Origin: Grammothele lineata
Lineage: Eukaryota; Basidiomycota; Agaricomycetes; Polyporales; Polyporaceae
Assembly: GCA_002150815.3 (NCBI GenBank)
Contig: NDFF03000003.1
Coordinates: 124,001 to 188,000 of the forward strand
Direction of reading: 5' to 3'
Length of the DNA: 64,000 nt
Below the pieces are notes generated by a model. It was not told the DNA's origin. It was given only the letters and a program-made list of their open reading frames with translations, and made no database searches. Shown piece by piece: positions 37,050 through 48,812 of the stretch (its first letter is position 1; each line of letters starts with the position of its first letter). Both the position numbers and the translations under genes were made by a program.

Positions 37050-39245
37050 TCGCCGTCAATGGGCAACGAGAGTAGACCTTTCTTTTCTGCGCACAGCACC
37101 TCCTTTATCCCACATTCTGCATTCACGTACCGCGCTTTCGAGTTCTTGCTTGCTTTCATCTTTCATTTATCGTATCCACGCATCATCCCCACATCCCCCA
37201 CCATCCACCGCCGCATTCGTATGTCTCCTTGCGATTATATTGAGTTGTACGCTACTCTGTATCACCGTCTACGACACCGGACTCTCCCCGTACCCGTCAC
37301 GCTTCTCACTGCCCAAATGGTAGCGGCGGCAGATTGGGCACTGTAGTATACTTGATGCACACAGCCCGGCTTCGCAACTCGTTCCCGCTATCGCTATTCC
37401 CCGTTCCTGCCGCCCACGCCCACTCCACCCGCCATTTATCGCTACATCGGACCGGGCCAATCCACTTCGGACCCAAGTAATCGGCTCCTTCCCGTATGTG
37501 AATATCCGCGCATTTATAGTGCAACGTTACTCGGACCTCCTCGCGCGGACGTTGTTGCGCCTTATTAGTTAGAGATACGAGATACAGTTTAGAACTGTCT
37601 TCTTTAGTGTATGGTCTGCCTGCCACGAGGCGCGAATGTGCCCGAGTTTTCCACCTCCCAACGTGTTCCAGGTTCAACGAAGCGCGTGGTATTTAGGACT
37701 TGGCAGGCGTGAGGCCTGTCGTCGACGGTCGTCAGAGGTGATATCACTTCCCCTGCCGCCGTCTGCCTGGTGCTTGGAAGGTCAGCCCGATTATCCGTAC
37801 TTCATCGATGCCCGTCGCGGAGGCAGTACTCTCGCTGACACTGCGCTTCACAGAGGCTTGTTTCCGCTGCCGGTGTCGCCCTGTGTCGCCTCGCGTTCCC
37901 CGGCGCGACGTCGGAATGCCGCTAGACGTCTCGGAGGCGCCTGCCATGGGCCTAGCTTCCCCGCCGCCAGCACGCTGTGCTCCGCGACCGGGGTGCGCAT
38001 CAGTCAATTGTGCCACCCAAGAAGACTTGGGGGCGATTAAGAGTACCTCGTGTCGCGAAAGCCTCTTAATGAACTACCTCGGCCTCCGAGGTCTGCACAT
38101 CGGAAGTACACGAGGAAGCCACCATCAGTTATGCGTTCATCATTTCATGAATGACGACTGGATCGACTGCTATGTCCTGGTTGAGTGCTCAGGTCGAGGG
38201 ATCGTCGTGCAGCGGCTCGACGTGTCCTCCGAGCCGTCTAACACATACAGACCAACCACCCCTTGAGATGTCCCAATCATACGCGTCTCACAGTACGGCA
38301 CCTCAACTGACAGCGGTATGTGGTTGACATTCATTGGTCCATGGAAGAACGTCACTGGCCCCCGGTCGCTAGGTCTATGCTCTGGACTTCCAAGACGCAC
38401 GCAACACGGGCACGTCTAGTATGCTTCACGCCGCCGCCCATCCCGGCATCATCATGTCCTTGCCTGGTCGGACTATACATGGTTTGCCCAGGCTGCGAGT
38501 GCCTATGAGTGCTCCTCCGGTCTTGTCGGGATTCGCGAGCCCGCTGATCGTGCTCTCTACCGGTAGCTCTGCTGCCGGAGTTAGAGGCTGGCGCTGGTGT
38601 ACGGCCATCCGGCGAGAGATTCGGGCCAGGCGGGTTTCGTCCTCCATCCTTGAGGGTGAACGGAGGCACGTGCCAGGGGCTGCTATTCAACGTGAATCCT
38701 GCTTGAGATGAGACTGGAATATGTAGCGTAGAATATGCACGACAGAGTTGATAGTGAAAATCCTTCGGCTGGTAAAAAGTAAAGAGGGTTAGAAGATTGG
38801 TGTTGTGCAGGAAAATGCGTATGTTAGAGCGTCCGTGGTCGTATGTCGACGCCTGCAACGATTCACTGGCAAAAGAGCTACCTGAAGTGGTCAACGAGTG
38901 GATAAAATGAGCATATAGTACTATGTAATACTATTGGCAACTGGCATGTACGAGAGAAAAATCAGAGTAAAAACCTGTTGGCTGCTATACACGCTGGTGT
39001 ATATCTCCGAGCACCAAGCGAACAGAAATTTTGAATAGGAAGACCGTGCTGAGACCGCATGCGAAGCGTTTCGAACGGTTGCAGGGCTTGCGAGCGTCTA
39101 CCTCACCGGGGCACTGCCACAAGAGGAGAAGCAACGCATTTCAAACACGTTTCCCAGCACCGCCCACGTCGCATCTTAACAAGACTTCAGAAGGACGCGT
39201 ACGCTTTGCATTGTTCCACCATCACTTGCACGCCCTACAGACGAC
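37050..39245. other. Intergenic region with possible gene remnants
   Basis: These 2.2 kb have no convincing gene. On the minus strand, 38894-38352 is one open frame with HIPVSSQAGFTLNSSPWHVP and a polar, Pro/Arg-rich end. A second frame at 38349-38170 contains NHIPLSVEVPYCETRMIG. They could be exons of an unknown small gene, but no start or splice chain is secure. Another minus frame near 37485-37445 reads LGPKWIGPV, faintly like the end of a Ty3-type integrase. A 17-base palindrome lies at 38076-38092. Confidence 0.35.
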
Positions 39246-40799
39246 ATGAGTGGCATGGACAAGAAAACACCTTTCGACGAGCCGCCTGACTTCCCCGTTC
39301 CCAGCACGTCAGGGCCGTCGGTGTCCGACTCGTCTTCAGGCTCCCAATCTGGTCCGCCGCCTGCCTTCTCGGACGAAGCCGGCGATGTCCCGAAATACAC
39401 TGAGCGTCCCATCGAACTCGTCTACATTCCCCCGGGAGGAGAGGAGCCGCCACCAGAATTTGCTCCATACGAAGCAGAGTATTTCATTTCCGGCAAGGAG
39501 ATTGTGTCGCACGACCCCCATCTCAACGAAGATGGTTTGTTCATTCCAGAATATGCTCTTCCGGCCCGGACGCTGACGACATGCCATAGGAGAGGCACTG
39601 TACAGATTTCTTCTGTCTCAGTCAATGGCGCGCCCAGATTACCGTATGCACCTCCGCGGCACGCATACAGAGTCTAGGTCGAGGACAGTCACTAAGACAG
39701 ATACCAATGGCCGCACAACGACAGAGACAGAGCATTACACAGAAACCGTTACAGGTTCGTTCTAACACTGATGTCACATTTCCCCGATCACTTACTAGGT
39801 AATAGACTTTGATTTCTATATCGACCTTACCCCCAACATCGTCCATGGACCCGTGCATTGGAGCCTCCCGGATTCAGAACCTGCCTATCGTGGCGGGATG
39901 GTCCTGGAGGTAGACTCCAATGATCCTACAGATGTACAAATAGGGGACCCGGAGGCCCCTCCTCTTAATCCAGGTCGTCGTAAGGCGACCAAGGAGGAGA
40001 AGAAAGCCGCCAAAAAGCGCAAAGAGATGCGTAAGGCGTGCGGTCTTCCGCCATGGGTTGCCACCCCTCCCGACTCGTGGTTCCAGCAGTCAGACGCGCC
40101 CCCGGCAACAGCTGTTTTACTCGAATCGTCGAAGACACTACGACAGTGGGCTGATGAATATTGTGCAAGCGATAAGCTCCTCAAGGAGTTCACATATACC
40201 AAGGTAAACATGTCTCCTCCCGCTGGTCTTACGAGCTCCCGCTGATTCGTACCGTTCCTGTCGTGGCGGACCTATAGGTTGTCTACGGCTGGAACGTTGC
40301 GAATCTCAAGGAGGCCGTCACCGCCGCGATTCGCTCCGTCTACCGGCACGACATCAGTGTTACTTTCGACCTCGCGCACCACAAGATCCGCGTCCGGCCC
40401 GATAATGGCCTCTCGCGCACGCTCTCCAACATGTGTTTCAAGTTCCTGCTCTGGATCACGCTTATCTATCCTTTCATCTGGCTCTATAAACGCTTCGCAC
40501 GTCGCGGTGGAGGGCGCTGGGAGGTCTGCGGCGGGGCGTACGCGCTTAAGACCTGGGAGCTCCAGCCTCCCGGCGCGCCGCTCCCTCCCCCGGGGGCGGA
40601 CGGGCGATGGCGGCAGACCCCCGACGGACGCGTCATGCGTCTCGTCGGCGAGACTGAGGGGGAGTGGTTTCAGCGCTGGGAGAGCGCCATCCGCGACGCA
40701 GTTAGACGGCGCACGCGGGTGGGCACACCGATACAGGCGTGGGTACCACTACCTGTTGTGGTGCGGAATGGGAACGGCTACCAGCCGGGGTACATTTGA
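39246..40799 (+). CDS. Unknown membrane-anchored protein, conserved-looking
   Basis: I do not recognise a named domain. The model has four exons and gives about 440 residues: MSGMDKKTPFDEPPDFPV; a splice of LNEDG to EALYRFLLSQSMARPDYR; TETEHYTETVT to DFDFYIDLTPNIVHGP; and EFTYTK to VVYGWNVANLKEAV. The N-terminal 100 residues are acidic and proline-rich. A lysine-rich helix (KATKEEKKAAKKRKEMRKA) lies mid-protein. A membrane segment, FKFLLWITLIYPFIWLYKRF, occurs near residue 320 and is followed by GGGRWEVCGGAYALKTWEL. It ends NGNGYQPGYI. The even domain structure suggests a conserved fungal family. A tail-proximal membrane anchor with both ends cytosolic is one possibility. Confidence 0.78.
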
Positions 40800-42570
40800 T
40801 CAATTCGAACTCCGGGTCACCGACTTGTAAGACGCCTTTGATATGTGTTATTTCAGGACACTATGTTTATAGGGTCGGATGTATGCCATACTCATTTTGA
40901 GCCACACGGAGATACTTTATGGGTAAGTCAGCTCTATCTTCGTGCTTCTGGCACACCTAGACCAATCAACCATATACGTCCTTTAGGAAACTTTGCAATT
41001 GCGTTGGTTACGGAGCTACAGTTCTCCGGAGGGAGATTCTCACATCATCACGCAGACAAGATGCGTCAGGTTTACACGATTATACGGAACAGCTGTACGC
41101 GTAGTGGTTCGAATGCTCTACCGCCTCGACTTCATGATCATCCAAGCGGACCCTGGCACTCAAGGCTTCCGCTGTGAACTCAACTTGCTGGCTCTGAACT
41201 TGCCGAGCGCACAGCTACAAATGGTCTCCCAATATGAATCTCCCGGTGGTTCGAGGACCTGGGGACCGCACAGTAGCGGAGACGAAGACAGCGCGCCTCC
41301 GCCCGGGATCCCGCTGCGATGCCGCTGCCAGTCCGACCTTGACGGTCTTCAAGTTCCTCCATACATAGCTGTCGTCCACTCCCTAGGTCATGCTCCTATG
41401 AGTGAGGAATGGCTGTACATGGAGGTGGCACAGAACCGTCTATGATTTTGGTCCGAAGTCCTCGAGGCTGTGCTGGCCGCTGGAATGCGGTGGACCCGTA
41501 CGGAATACGGACACAGAAGAAACGAAACACGGATTCACACGAGACTTCATAAACGCTCGAGTTCTGACCATCAGAGGCTCGTCGGAGTTGTCGAGTTCAG
41601 GCTCGTCGCTGGCCAGACGTTCGAGACTTATGTCCGGTAGTGCCGTTCCGAAATTACGTTGAAGGCCCCGTCCGATCATCCGCTGGGCCTCGGGCGGTCG
41701 TAAAGACTGCCATGCATGGCATACATAGTCGGGTCCGCACCGTCCGGTCTGTTCATCTTAGACTGTAACGTCGCGCCCACGGCGCGACAGGTGACAGAGA
41801 TAAGCTCGTGTCGACAGTGGACGTGCGCCCCGCATCGGAAAGACTACTTACTCGTTGGCTGTGCTTCAAGGTTCCTATCGATCTCAGCAACTTATCGAGC
41901 GCAGTCACTACTATCACAGTGTCTGCAACGAGTCTGCAGCACTGCCTTTGAACCCCACACGTATCGGCATAGCCTCGCACTTTCTGGGCTGCGTAGCCCT
42001 GTCTAGTCTGTGGGCCCTGGTCGACGAGGTCGCTTGCGATAGACATGGAAGAGGGGGAGAAGCAAACTTTTGTGCCAATGCCGAGCAAGCACGAGGGACC
42101 GAGTAGCAGCGGGGTACGAGCGAGAATGAGAGTTAATGCGCTTTCTTCATTTTGGATTGACTGCGATGATGGATGCCGAGGGAGGGGGAGAGGGAGAGGG
42201 AGAGGGAGAGGGAGAGGGAGAGGAGGATAGGGAGGGGGATAATTTACACAGGCGAGCAGTAAGATGTGCGTAACACTAAGCTGATTAGATGTGAGTGGTA
42301 CAGCGGCGGCGTCAGTTAGGGGGGCGAGGGCGACGGCCGTGCGTAGGTGTAGGAAAGGGTTGAGGTCGGAGGGTGGGAAGGGGCCGACGACTGTGGTGGG
42401 CGGAAGCTGGGGTGAGGGGCACAAAGCATGGTGCAAAGAAAAGGCGACGAGAGGAAGGCGGTATATCCCAAAAATGAGGGGGAAGGAAGGCGAAGTACAG
42501 ACGCAGTGGCAGGAGTGAATGGAACAGAATGTACCCGCCTGAATGAGAAGGGTAGTGTAGAAAATAAATG
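40800..42570. other. Convergent intergenic region
   Basis: These 1.8 kb lie between two 3' ends. A frame at 40993-41445 (plus, 150 codons) has no recognisable motif, and its first codon is not convincing. The only clear structure is a GGGAGA hexamer tract, listed separately. Confidence 0.45.
42184..42225. repeat. GGGAGA hexamer microsatellite
   Basis: About seven near-perfect copies of the six-base unit GGGAGA (purine-only on the plus strand) lie in non-coding sequence. Such tracts vary in copy number between strains. Confidence 0.85.
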
Positions 42571-45500
42571 CTAGTGCGCGCGATCTCTACCTACTCTGCG
42601 ATACATCGTCCGCATGCGCGTGTGCGTCGTCGTCGCCGTCGTCAAGTCCGCGTCCGAATCTGCATAATCCGGAACCGACATAATGTCTGCATCGCCGGCG
42701 TCATCAACGTCGACATCCTCTAGGCCGTCTTCTCTATCCTCCATCGGAAAGCCGCCGTCGCTCAAGCGCGGCCGTCGGTCCAGCGCGCGCTCAAGCGACG
42801 TCACGTCCTCGCCATGCAATAGCGCGGCGGTCGTCTCGAGGAACCACATGTTCTTCTTGATGTAATGCACGACAACCGTGCCACCCACACGCTGGTCCGC
42901 GTAGCGTTTCCGGCGGCCCTCACGGTATTTCCACGCCATCTCGGGGGTCATCGAGCCGTCTGCGGCACCACGCATCACGCCCATTCGAACGGTGATGATA
43001 CGCCAAGATGGGAATGAATAGGACCACGGGAGGGGCGGGAGAAGTAGCGTTAGCCTTACTGAGCTGCATCAAGAAAGCGGTGCCGCGTACGCACCATCGT
43101 GAACCATTGACATGTCGCTGCCCTCGACGAGCGCCTCGACGCTGTACTCCAGGTTCGCATCCGAGACGGGAGACGCGTACCGCACGTGGAACTTGGACAC
43201 CGTCGAGTGCGCCCACTTCTCCGGCACGGTCACACTGTGCCCAACCGCAGCCGCCGCCGCCGCGGTCGTTGAAAGGTCCATACGCGCGGCCTGCTGCGCG
43301 AGCCGCTCAAGGTCACGCACGACCCCTTCGCGCACGCGGGCGACCTCCGACGGGAAGAGAAAGCCGTGAGAGTATCTGTCAAAGAGCCGCGAGACAGCAT
43401 CAGCTTCCTTTCTGATCACAGGCGGATCTTTTGCCACGCATCGGAAGCGCAGGCGGCTGGGTGGCGTCGGGGGAGGAGAGAAAGGGGTAGGGGCAAGGAG
43501 GAAGGGAACGTACACAGTACCCGCGCGCGGATGGTCGTAGATCCAACAGCGCTCACTTGACCAGCGCACCTGCTCCGCACGGGGGTGGGCGCGGATCCAT
43601 TTCGACGTCTGCTTGTCCTCGGCTCCACGCGTCATGGTCTTCACGAGCGGGTCGTTCGCGACCCACTGGACGAGCGCAAAGCTGAGTGCATACAACTCGC
43701 CCGCCATGAACCGGTTCTTGACGAGATAGCCCCAGAATACGAGCGGGTCCTTCGGCGGAGGCTCCTGCGGCGCGATCGCGGGCGCGGTGGCTGCGAGCGT
43801 AGGCGGGGTGCGCGTGATGTACGCGGGCAGAGAGAAATTCAAATACGATGCAATTTGATTGTATCCCAAGATCGCGGACTGCTCCCCGTCGGCGCGTGCC
43901 TGTATGGCTTGGGTGCTTTCCTTGGTCTTCGGTGGCGGAGGCGGGAGTGGGCCCTTGTACAGCTCGACACGGAGCCGGGCCTCAACCTCAGCGAGCATGA
44001 CGAAAGAGTCGTCGTCGGCCTTGAGCACGAAGTCTGGGCGTACCCATGGTTTGGGGTTAGAACCTAGCTGCTGGTCGCGATGGGCAGGTATCGGGTCATG
44101 GCTGGCCAAAATGGGAGCAGGGCTAAACGCATCGAGATACGTGAACCCCTCAGGCACCTTGTCGAAACCCTCATAGTATATCGGGGGTACCCATGAATGG
44201 TTAGCGGCCCAAGAGAAAAACGCGTGCGTTTTGCCGTCGTTCATCTTCTCGCTGACAGGTAGGATGACCATGTCGTTGTAAGCTGACCAACACACGTAAG
44301 TTCGGACCACGGGAAAGAAAGCGAAGAAAGAAAATGCGCACCTTCGGCTTCGAGTCTTACTCGCCGCTCCCAATCCTTCTGAGGCTTGCCCAAAATGAAC
44401 CGCACGATCGTACGCGACGTCGCGACGCCGCCATCACCCGCTCCTGCGCCCTCCCTGCTACGCGCATGCTTTGCCCATGTCGACCTAATGAGCATCCTGC
44501 GCTCCACCGATGTATCCATCGAGAAGACTCCTACAAAGACACCGGCCGGTGCAAGATCATCGAAATCCGGGGGCGGAAACTCCGGAAACGTCAAGTTCGT
44601 CGGTATAGGCGAATGCAGGAGCGCCGTTGTCGGCATAGAGGTGGGCGGCGGACCGTTAGAGTACTGCGGGAGGGTACAGTACCCCCTCCATGGTAGCGGC
44701 TCTTTGTCGGGGTTGAGGATGTAGATGAGTAGGAAGGTGAGCGATACGCCGAAGATGGTGAGGAAAAGGAGCGTGAGCAGCTGCGAACAAGATCATTTCG
44801 TTAGCATCCGCCGCGCAAAGAGGAAACCGGTGTCAGCGCGAGCGGCACGGAAACCGCGGGCAGAGTTTTGCACAAGTACGGCAACCGCTGACAGGCGTAT
44901 CGCATCACAGAACGAGCTCCGTGTCGGTGTTGGCGACATAACATTGGGAGTCCTGCCTCGGTCCGAGTAGATCCCTCCCGCGCCGGCCGCTCACGCGAAA
45001 TAGAATGCACTCACGATGGTGACGGGAGTCTTTGGAAAGAACGGATGTCGGACGAGCCTCCGGAGGAGGCGTTTGCACGAACGAATGCCCCAGACGATGT
45101 CCTTGCACCTCCTGCGGCCCCTCCGCCCATCGCTGCCCAAGCTGTTCCCCCGAAGTCTGAGGATGCCCCAGCGCGGGCGCTCGCGGTCGCGCCAAGAGGG
45201 TGACTGCCGAGAGCGGCTGAGAAGGGGCGACTCCGGCTCGTCTTCGCTGTCTGAACTGCATGAAGATGTGCCAGAGTAATACGACGGGAGGGGCGACGGG
45301 GCGCGTGAGGGCAGGGGAGTGTTGGTGGCAGACGAACAGACGGAGGGGGATGCTCCACCAGCAGCGCTCGGGGGGTAGAGACGCGTGCGGTCTGAAGATG
45401 AGCGCGGCGCACGAGAGTCAAAGTCGTCGTCCTCGTAGGGGGGCGCGGGATGGTCGGGGAGGGAATGGGTTCGCGTGATTACGGGGCGAGCGCCCAGGAG

Positions 45501-45632
45501 AGAAGGAATCGAGGGGCCGGGCTCGGGGTCGTCGTGGTGAGAAGGGCGGGCGCGGTCCGGGGCGGTCGTGAAGTGGGTGAGGGGGACATTGGTTCGTGTG
45601 GTGGGCGCAAAAAAGTCGCGGACAAAGGACAT
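42571..45632 (-). CDS. GT31-type (galactosyltransferase-like) Golgi glycosyltransferase
   Basis: This is a type II membrane glycosyltransferase of about 850-900 residues. The start is MSFVRDFFAPTTRTNVPL. The first 210 residues form a long cytoplasmic Ser/Pro/Arg-rich region. An intron joins FFPKTPVTI to LLTLLFLTIFGVSLTFLLIY, the membrane anchor. The catalytic region has VGVFSMDTSVERRMLIRSTW, the family opening of Galactosyl_T, then YNDMVILPVSEKMNDGKT and VLKADDDSFVMLAEVE, with the metal-binding DDD. FWGYLVKNRFMAGELYALS, RCWIYDHP, VHDDGSMTPEMAWKYREG and VHYIKKNMWFLETTAALL follow. The tail is acidic and ends RRVGRDRAH. Five or so introns are used. The sugar acceptor is unknown. The extended N-terminus is unusual for GT31 and may carry sorting signals. 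Confidence 0.87.
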
Positions 45633-46940
45633 GGCCCAGATGGAGAGGGAAAGACGGGGCAAGCGCAGCAACCAGGTTGGCTGCTAACGGCGGCCGGGGG
45701 AGAGGACGGAGAGGAGGGTAATGGCGGGGGGCGTATGGCGGGATGTCCGGAGGGAGGATTAGCAGAAGGGAAGGGTAGAATGGGGACCGGGGGCAAAGGA
45801 GAGTGGGATGGGATGGGGTGGAGAAGAGGACGAGCACGGACGGCGGGCTTGGACTCCGCCTCGAGACGCTTGAGCGAGTCGCAGTGCGTCGAGCGCCCAG
45901 ATCTAGAGGCGCCTGCGTGCTGTCCGCCAACGCGCGTCAACGGCTGCCATCATCGCCTCCTCCCATTCGCCCGCTTCGCCCTCCCCCGCCTCGCCCCCGG
46001 CCCGGGCCTCCCCAGCGTCCCCATCAGGCCTTATCCGCCCACCGCCTCTTTCCTAGTACCCCGCCACTTCTCCCGCTGGCACACATCATTCGCCCTGGTA
46101 CTATGCCTCCGGCTCATCAATATCCTGCGCAGGCTCGGCCCCCAGAGGCCTCTTGCTCTCCTCCGCACTGCCGGCCGTCTCGGAGCATCCACCGACCCAA
46201 CAGTCTTCTTCTAGCCCAGGCGCATCGCGATCGACGATCCATCGCTGGCCGGGGCCTTGGTCCGCTCCGACACTGGTTTTGCCTCCACCGCTGTTCCTCC
46301 GGCGTACCTCTCGAAGAAATACAGCTTGCATATACCTAATGTCACTGGCGTCGTGCACTGGGCAATCCTTCCAGCTACCTATGCTTTCCACTCCTATGCA
46401 TTACCTATGTCGCAACCATCTCGGACCTTCTCACGCTCTCTTAGAAGCACCTCTGTCGTCATGTCTGCAGCTTCTCCCTTGTGGAGCTGAGCGTGCATCT
46501 CGCCTGGTCCGGAAGGGGCATATGTTCGTGTATGGGGTCCGAGCCGCTGATTCCGTCATGGATATTCTTGTGCATAGAATTCATCCTAGATATCTTTAAG
46601 TTGCCTCCTTGGAAGTCACGGTCCTCATCCTGACGCACGGCTTGGTACCTCAACTTGGCCGTAGTGTCAGAACGGTTAATCAACTGATGTTGGCACATCT
46701 TCGGGCATCTATACCAGCGGCCCAAACAGGCCGTCTCTTATTCATATATGAGTGTATGCGAGCCGTCAAAGTCACAACTCCCTACACATAATCATACAGT
46801 CCGCACATCACTTTCCGGTCAACGTCACGACTCTGCTACAATCATACAACAATCTGCGTACCGCGTTTCTCGATCGTCACAGAGGTCCATTACCATGTTC
46901 GCGGACGTGCCAGAGCACCGTCCATCCATTCGACCTACCG
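45633..46940. other. Intergenic region, nothing secure
   Basis: These 1.3 kb should contain the GT31 promoter and the 3' end of the GST-like gene. A plus-strand frame at about 46215-46487 includes SDTGFASTAVPPAYLSKKYS and looks somewhat protein-like, but no start, splice partner or family could be found. GC-rich shadow frames occupy 45450-46214. Confidence 0.4.
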
Positions 46941-48388
46941 TCAGTGCAGGCCTTCCGCGTACACCTTCTTCCAGCTCGGACGCTCCTTCATCGCGTCCCA
47001 GAACGCGGCGAGCTTCGTCTGGCGTTCGGTGGGCTCGGCGTTCGTCGCCGGGATCCCGGCTCGCCGCCGCGCCTCCGCGATGGAGAAGTCCTTCGGCAGC
47101 GCGAAGCCGTCGCCTATATGTGCCTCGATCTTTGCCAGAGCCGCGTTGCCATCGTCCGAGACAGTCGCGCCGGAGAGGGACGCGATGCGCGCGAGCCATG
47201 CGGCGAGGTGGAGGTCTGCGATGGACAACTGGTCCCCTGCGCATGACGATCAGCCCATATTTGCGTTCGGGGTCGGGTACCGACGTATCTGTCGGTGTGG
47301 TGCGGAACAAAAAGTACGTACCGAGGACGAAGGGGCCGATGACCTCCTTGTGGAGCGTGTTAAGGACGTCCTTGAGACCTGCCCACCCTACGCGCGCCGT
47401 CTGCAGGTAATCCGCGCGACGTTTACGCGCCTCCTCGGAGAGCTCGGCGTCGCTCTTCTCCGCATCCTCAAAGACCTGGATAAACTTGACTACTGCGATC
47501 TTCTTGACTTGCCAGAACGCCTTAGTCTTCTCGGATGCGATGAGCGTGCCCGCGTCAGTGTCGGCGAGCAACTTGACGAGAGCGTCACGCCGGCCGGTGA
47601 GGAAGGGCATAAGCCCCTTCGCAAGCGTCTTGAGCTCATCGTGATTGCGAGCGTTTGTGTAAAAGAGCGCATTGGGGTCTGCCTCATTGCTGTGGACAAG
47701 ATCGACGATCGAATTGGACGTCGTCGTGAACGCGATCGTTGCTGGAGCAAGGGATGGGGATGGGGCGTTGGATGTGGTATGCGTCCGTGACTGGGCGGAA
47801 CGCGACTTGTCGAGGAATTCCACAATTGACTAGAGAATAGTTAGTACACAAACATGCTCGTTATCCTAAACGAGCACCTTCGAGTCCTGGATCGCCTTAT
47901 AACGGCTCTCGATGTCTGGTGCCAACGTGTTCTCGAGAGGTACGACCAGGGTAGGGACAGTACCTAAAGCAGACACTAGTGAACACCGGGATGTGCGGGA
48001 TGTGGCGTCGTTCGGGACCGTGTCACGTACCGTTTGGGTTGAGGCGCAGATAAGAGAGGGCAAAGTTCTCGCCCTTGGCTGATGGGGTCGATGAAGGGAG
48101 CACGTTCAGCACGATGCGGCAGTGCTCGCAAAGATTGGCGCACCGATGTCGACCTCCTTGAGGTCTACCTCATCGCTGCCGTACCCCTTTTCCTCTCTTG
48201 AGCCACGCGTCAGTGGGGGAGATACGATCGCCTTCAATCCAGACCGATCACTCACAGAGCGAGGCGGGCTGCGGGGCGCAGACTGAGCACGCTGTCCTGC
48301 GCACGTATAGAGGGCGGTGGGACTCACGGACCGAGGCCCAGACGGAGAGGGAGGAGTAGTATAGGGCGGCCTTGGGGAGAGAAGTCAT
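46941..48388 (-). CDS. Glutathione S-transferase-like protein
   Basis: This is a GST-fold protein of about 330 residues. Small exons are joined as MTSLPKAALYYSSLSVWASV / PRLAL / EEKGYGSDEVDLKEVDI / AKGENFALSYLRLNPNG / TVPTLVVPLENTLAP...DSK / SIVEFLDKSR. LNPNGTVPTLVVPL is the thioredoxin-fold core before its cis-proline, and SIVEFLD closes the N-terminal domain. The all-helical C-terminal domain runs from NSIVDLVHSNEADPNALFY to a last exon with LSIADLHLAAWLARI, the N-capping region typical of GSTs, and ends KKVYAEGLH. A Ser/Thr/Pro insert (AQSRTHTTSNAPSPSLAP) links the two domains. The class is not assigned. It faces the Sgt1-like gene. Confidence 0.88.
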
Positions 48389-48812
48389 GGTGCCGGGCGA
48401 GATTTGCGCTGCGGCGGGGGGCGAGGAGGGTGTTTAAGGCGCGGGGGAGAAGCAGGGACAAGGGCGGCGGGGGTGGAGATGGGCATGTCTCGATCGAGAC
48501 GGCGGCGGTCACCGCCAGGACTGGATGGCCCGCGATGACGTCGCGGACGAGTCGATAGACTCTATAGCCCCGATCCGCATCTCCGGGGACGCCCCAGCTT
48601 TCTCTCGCCTGCGCCAGCGTCTCCCGGACGCGTCGCCTGCATCACGTGCTTCTAGAATATTCGCGTCCTTGCCTTTCTCGGTGCCGCATGTTACTGCTAC
48701 TCGCCGCCACAATGCCTCCCCTCCGTCCTTGTCTCTCTTCTCTGCTCTCCACTCTCCGCCGTACCCTCCGCCAACCTATACATACCATTTTTGACGTAGT
48801 GCCACCTGCGAC
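48389..48812. promoter_or_regulatory. Divergent promoter region (GST-like / Sgt1-like)
   Basis: These 424 bases lie between two outward-facing starts. A C/T-rich leader precedes the Sgt1-like ATG (48690-48790). A TATA-like TATACATA occurs close to 48777. Confidence 0.5.

Noticed and set aside
37445..37485. LGPKWIGPV on the minus strand, resembling the end of a Ty3-type integrase
   Set aside because: The match is under ten residues and the flanking frames show no reverse transcriptase, RNase H or integrase features, so chance cannot be excluded.
41085..41130. GGTTCGAATGC resembling a tRNA B box
   Set aside because: No matching A box or cloverleaf can be folded around it. No tRNA gene is supported anywhere in the window.
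45450..46487. Plus-strand frames after the GT31 start, including a stretch SDTGFASTAVPPAYLSKKYS
   Set aside because: Most of the stretch is the GC-rich shadow of the GT31 5' end. The later stretch has no start codon, no splice partner and no recognised family.
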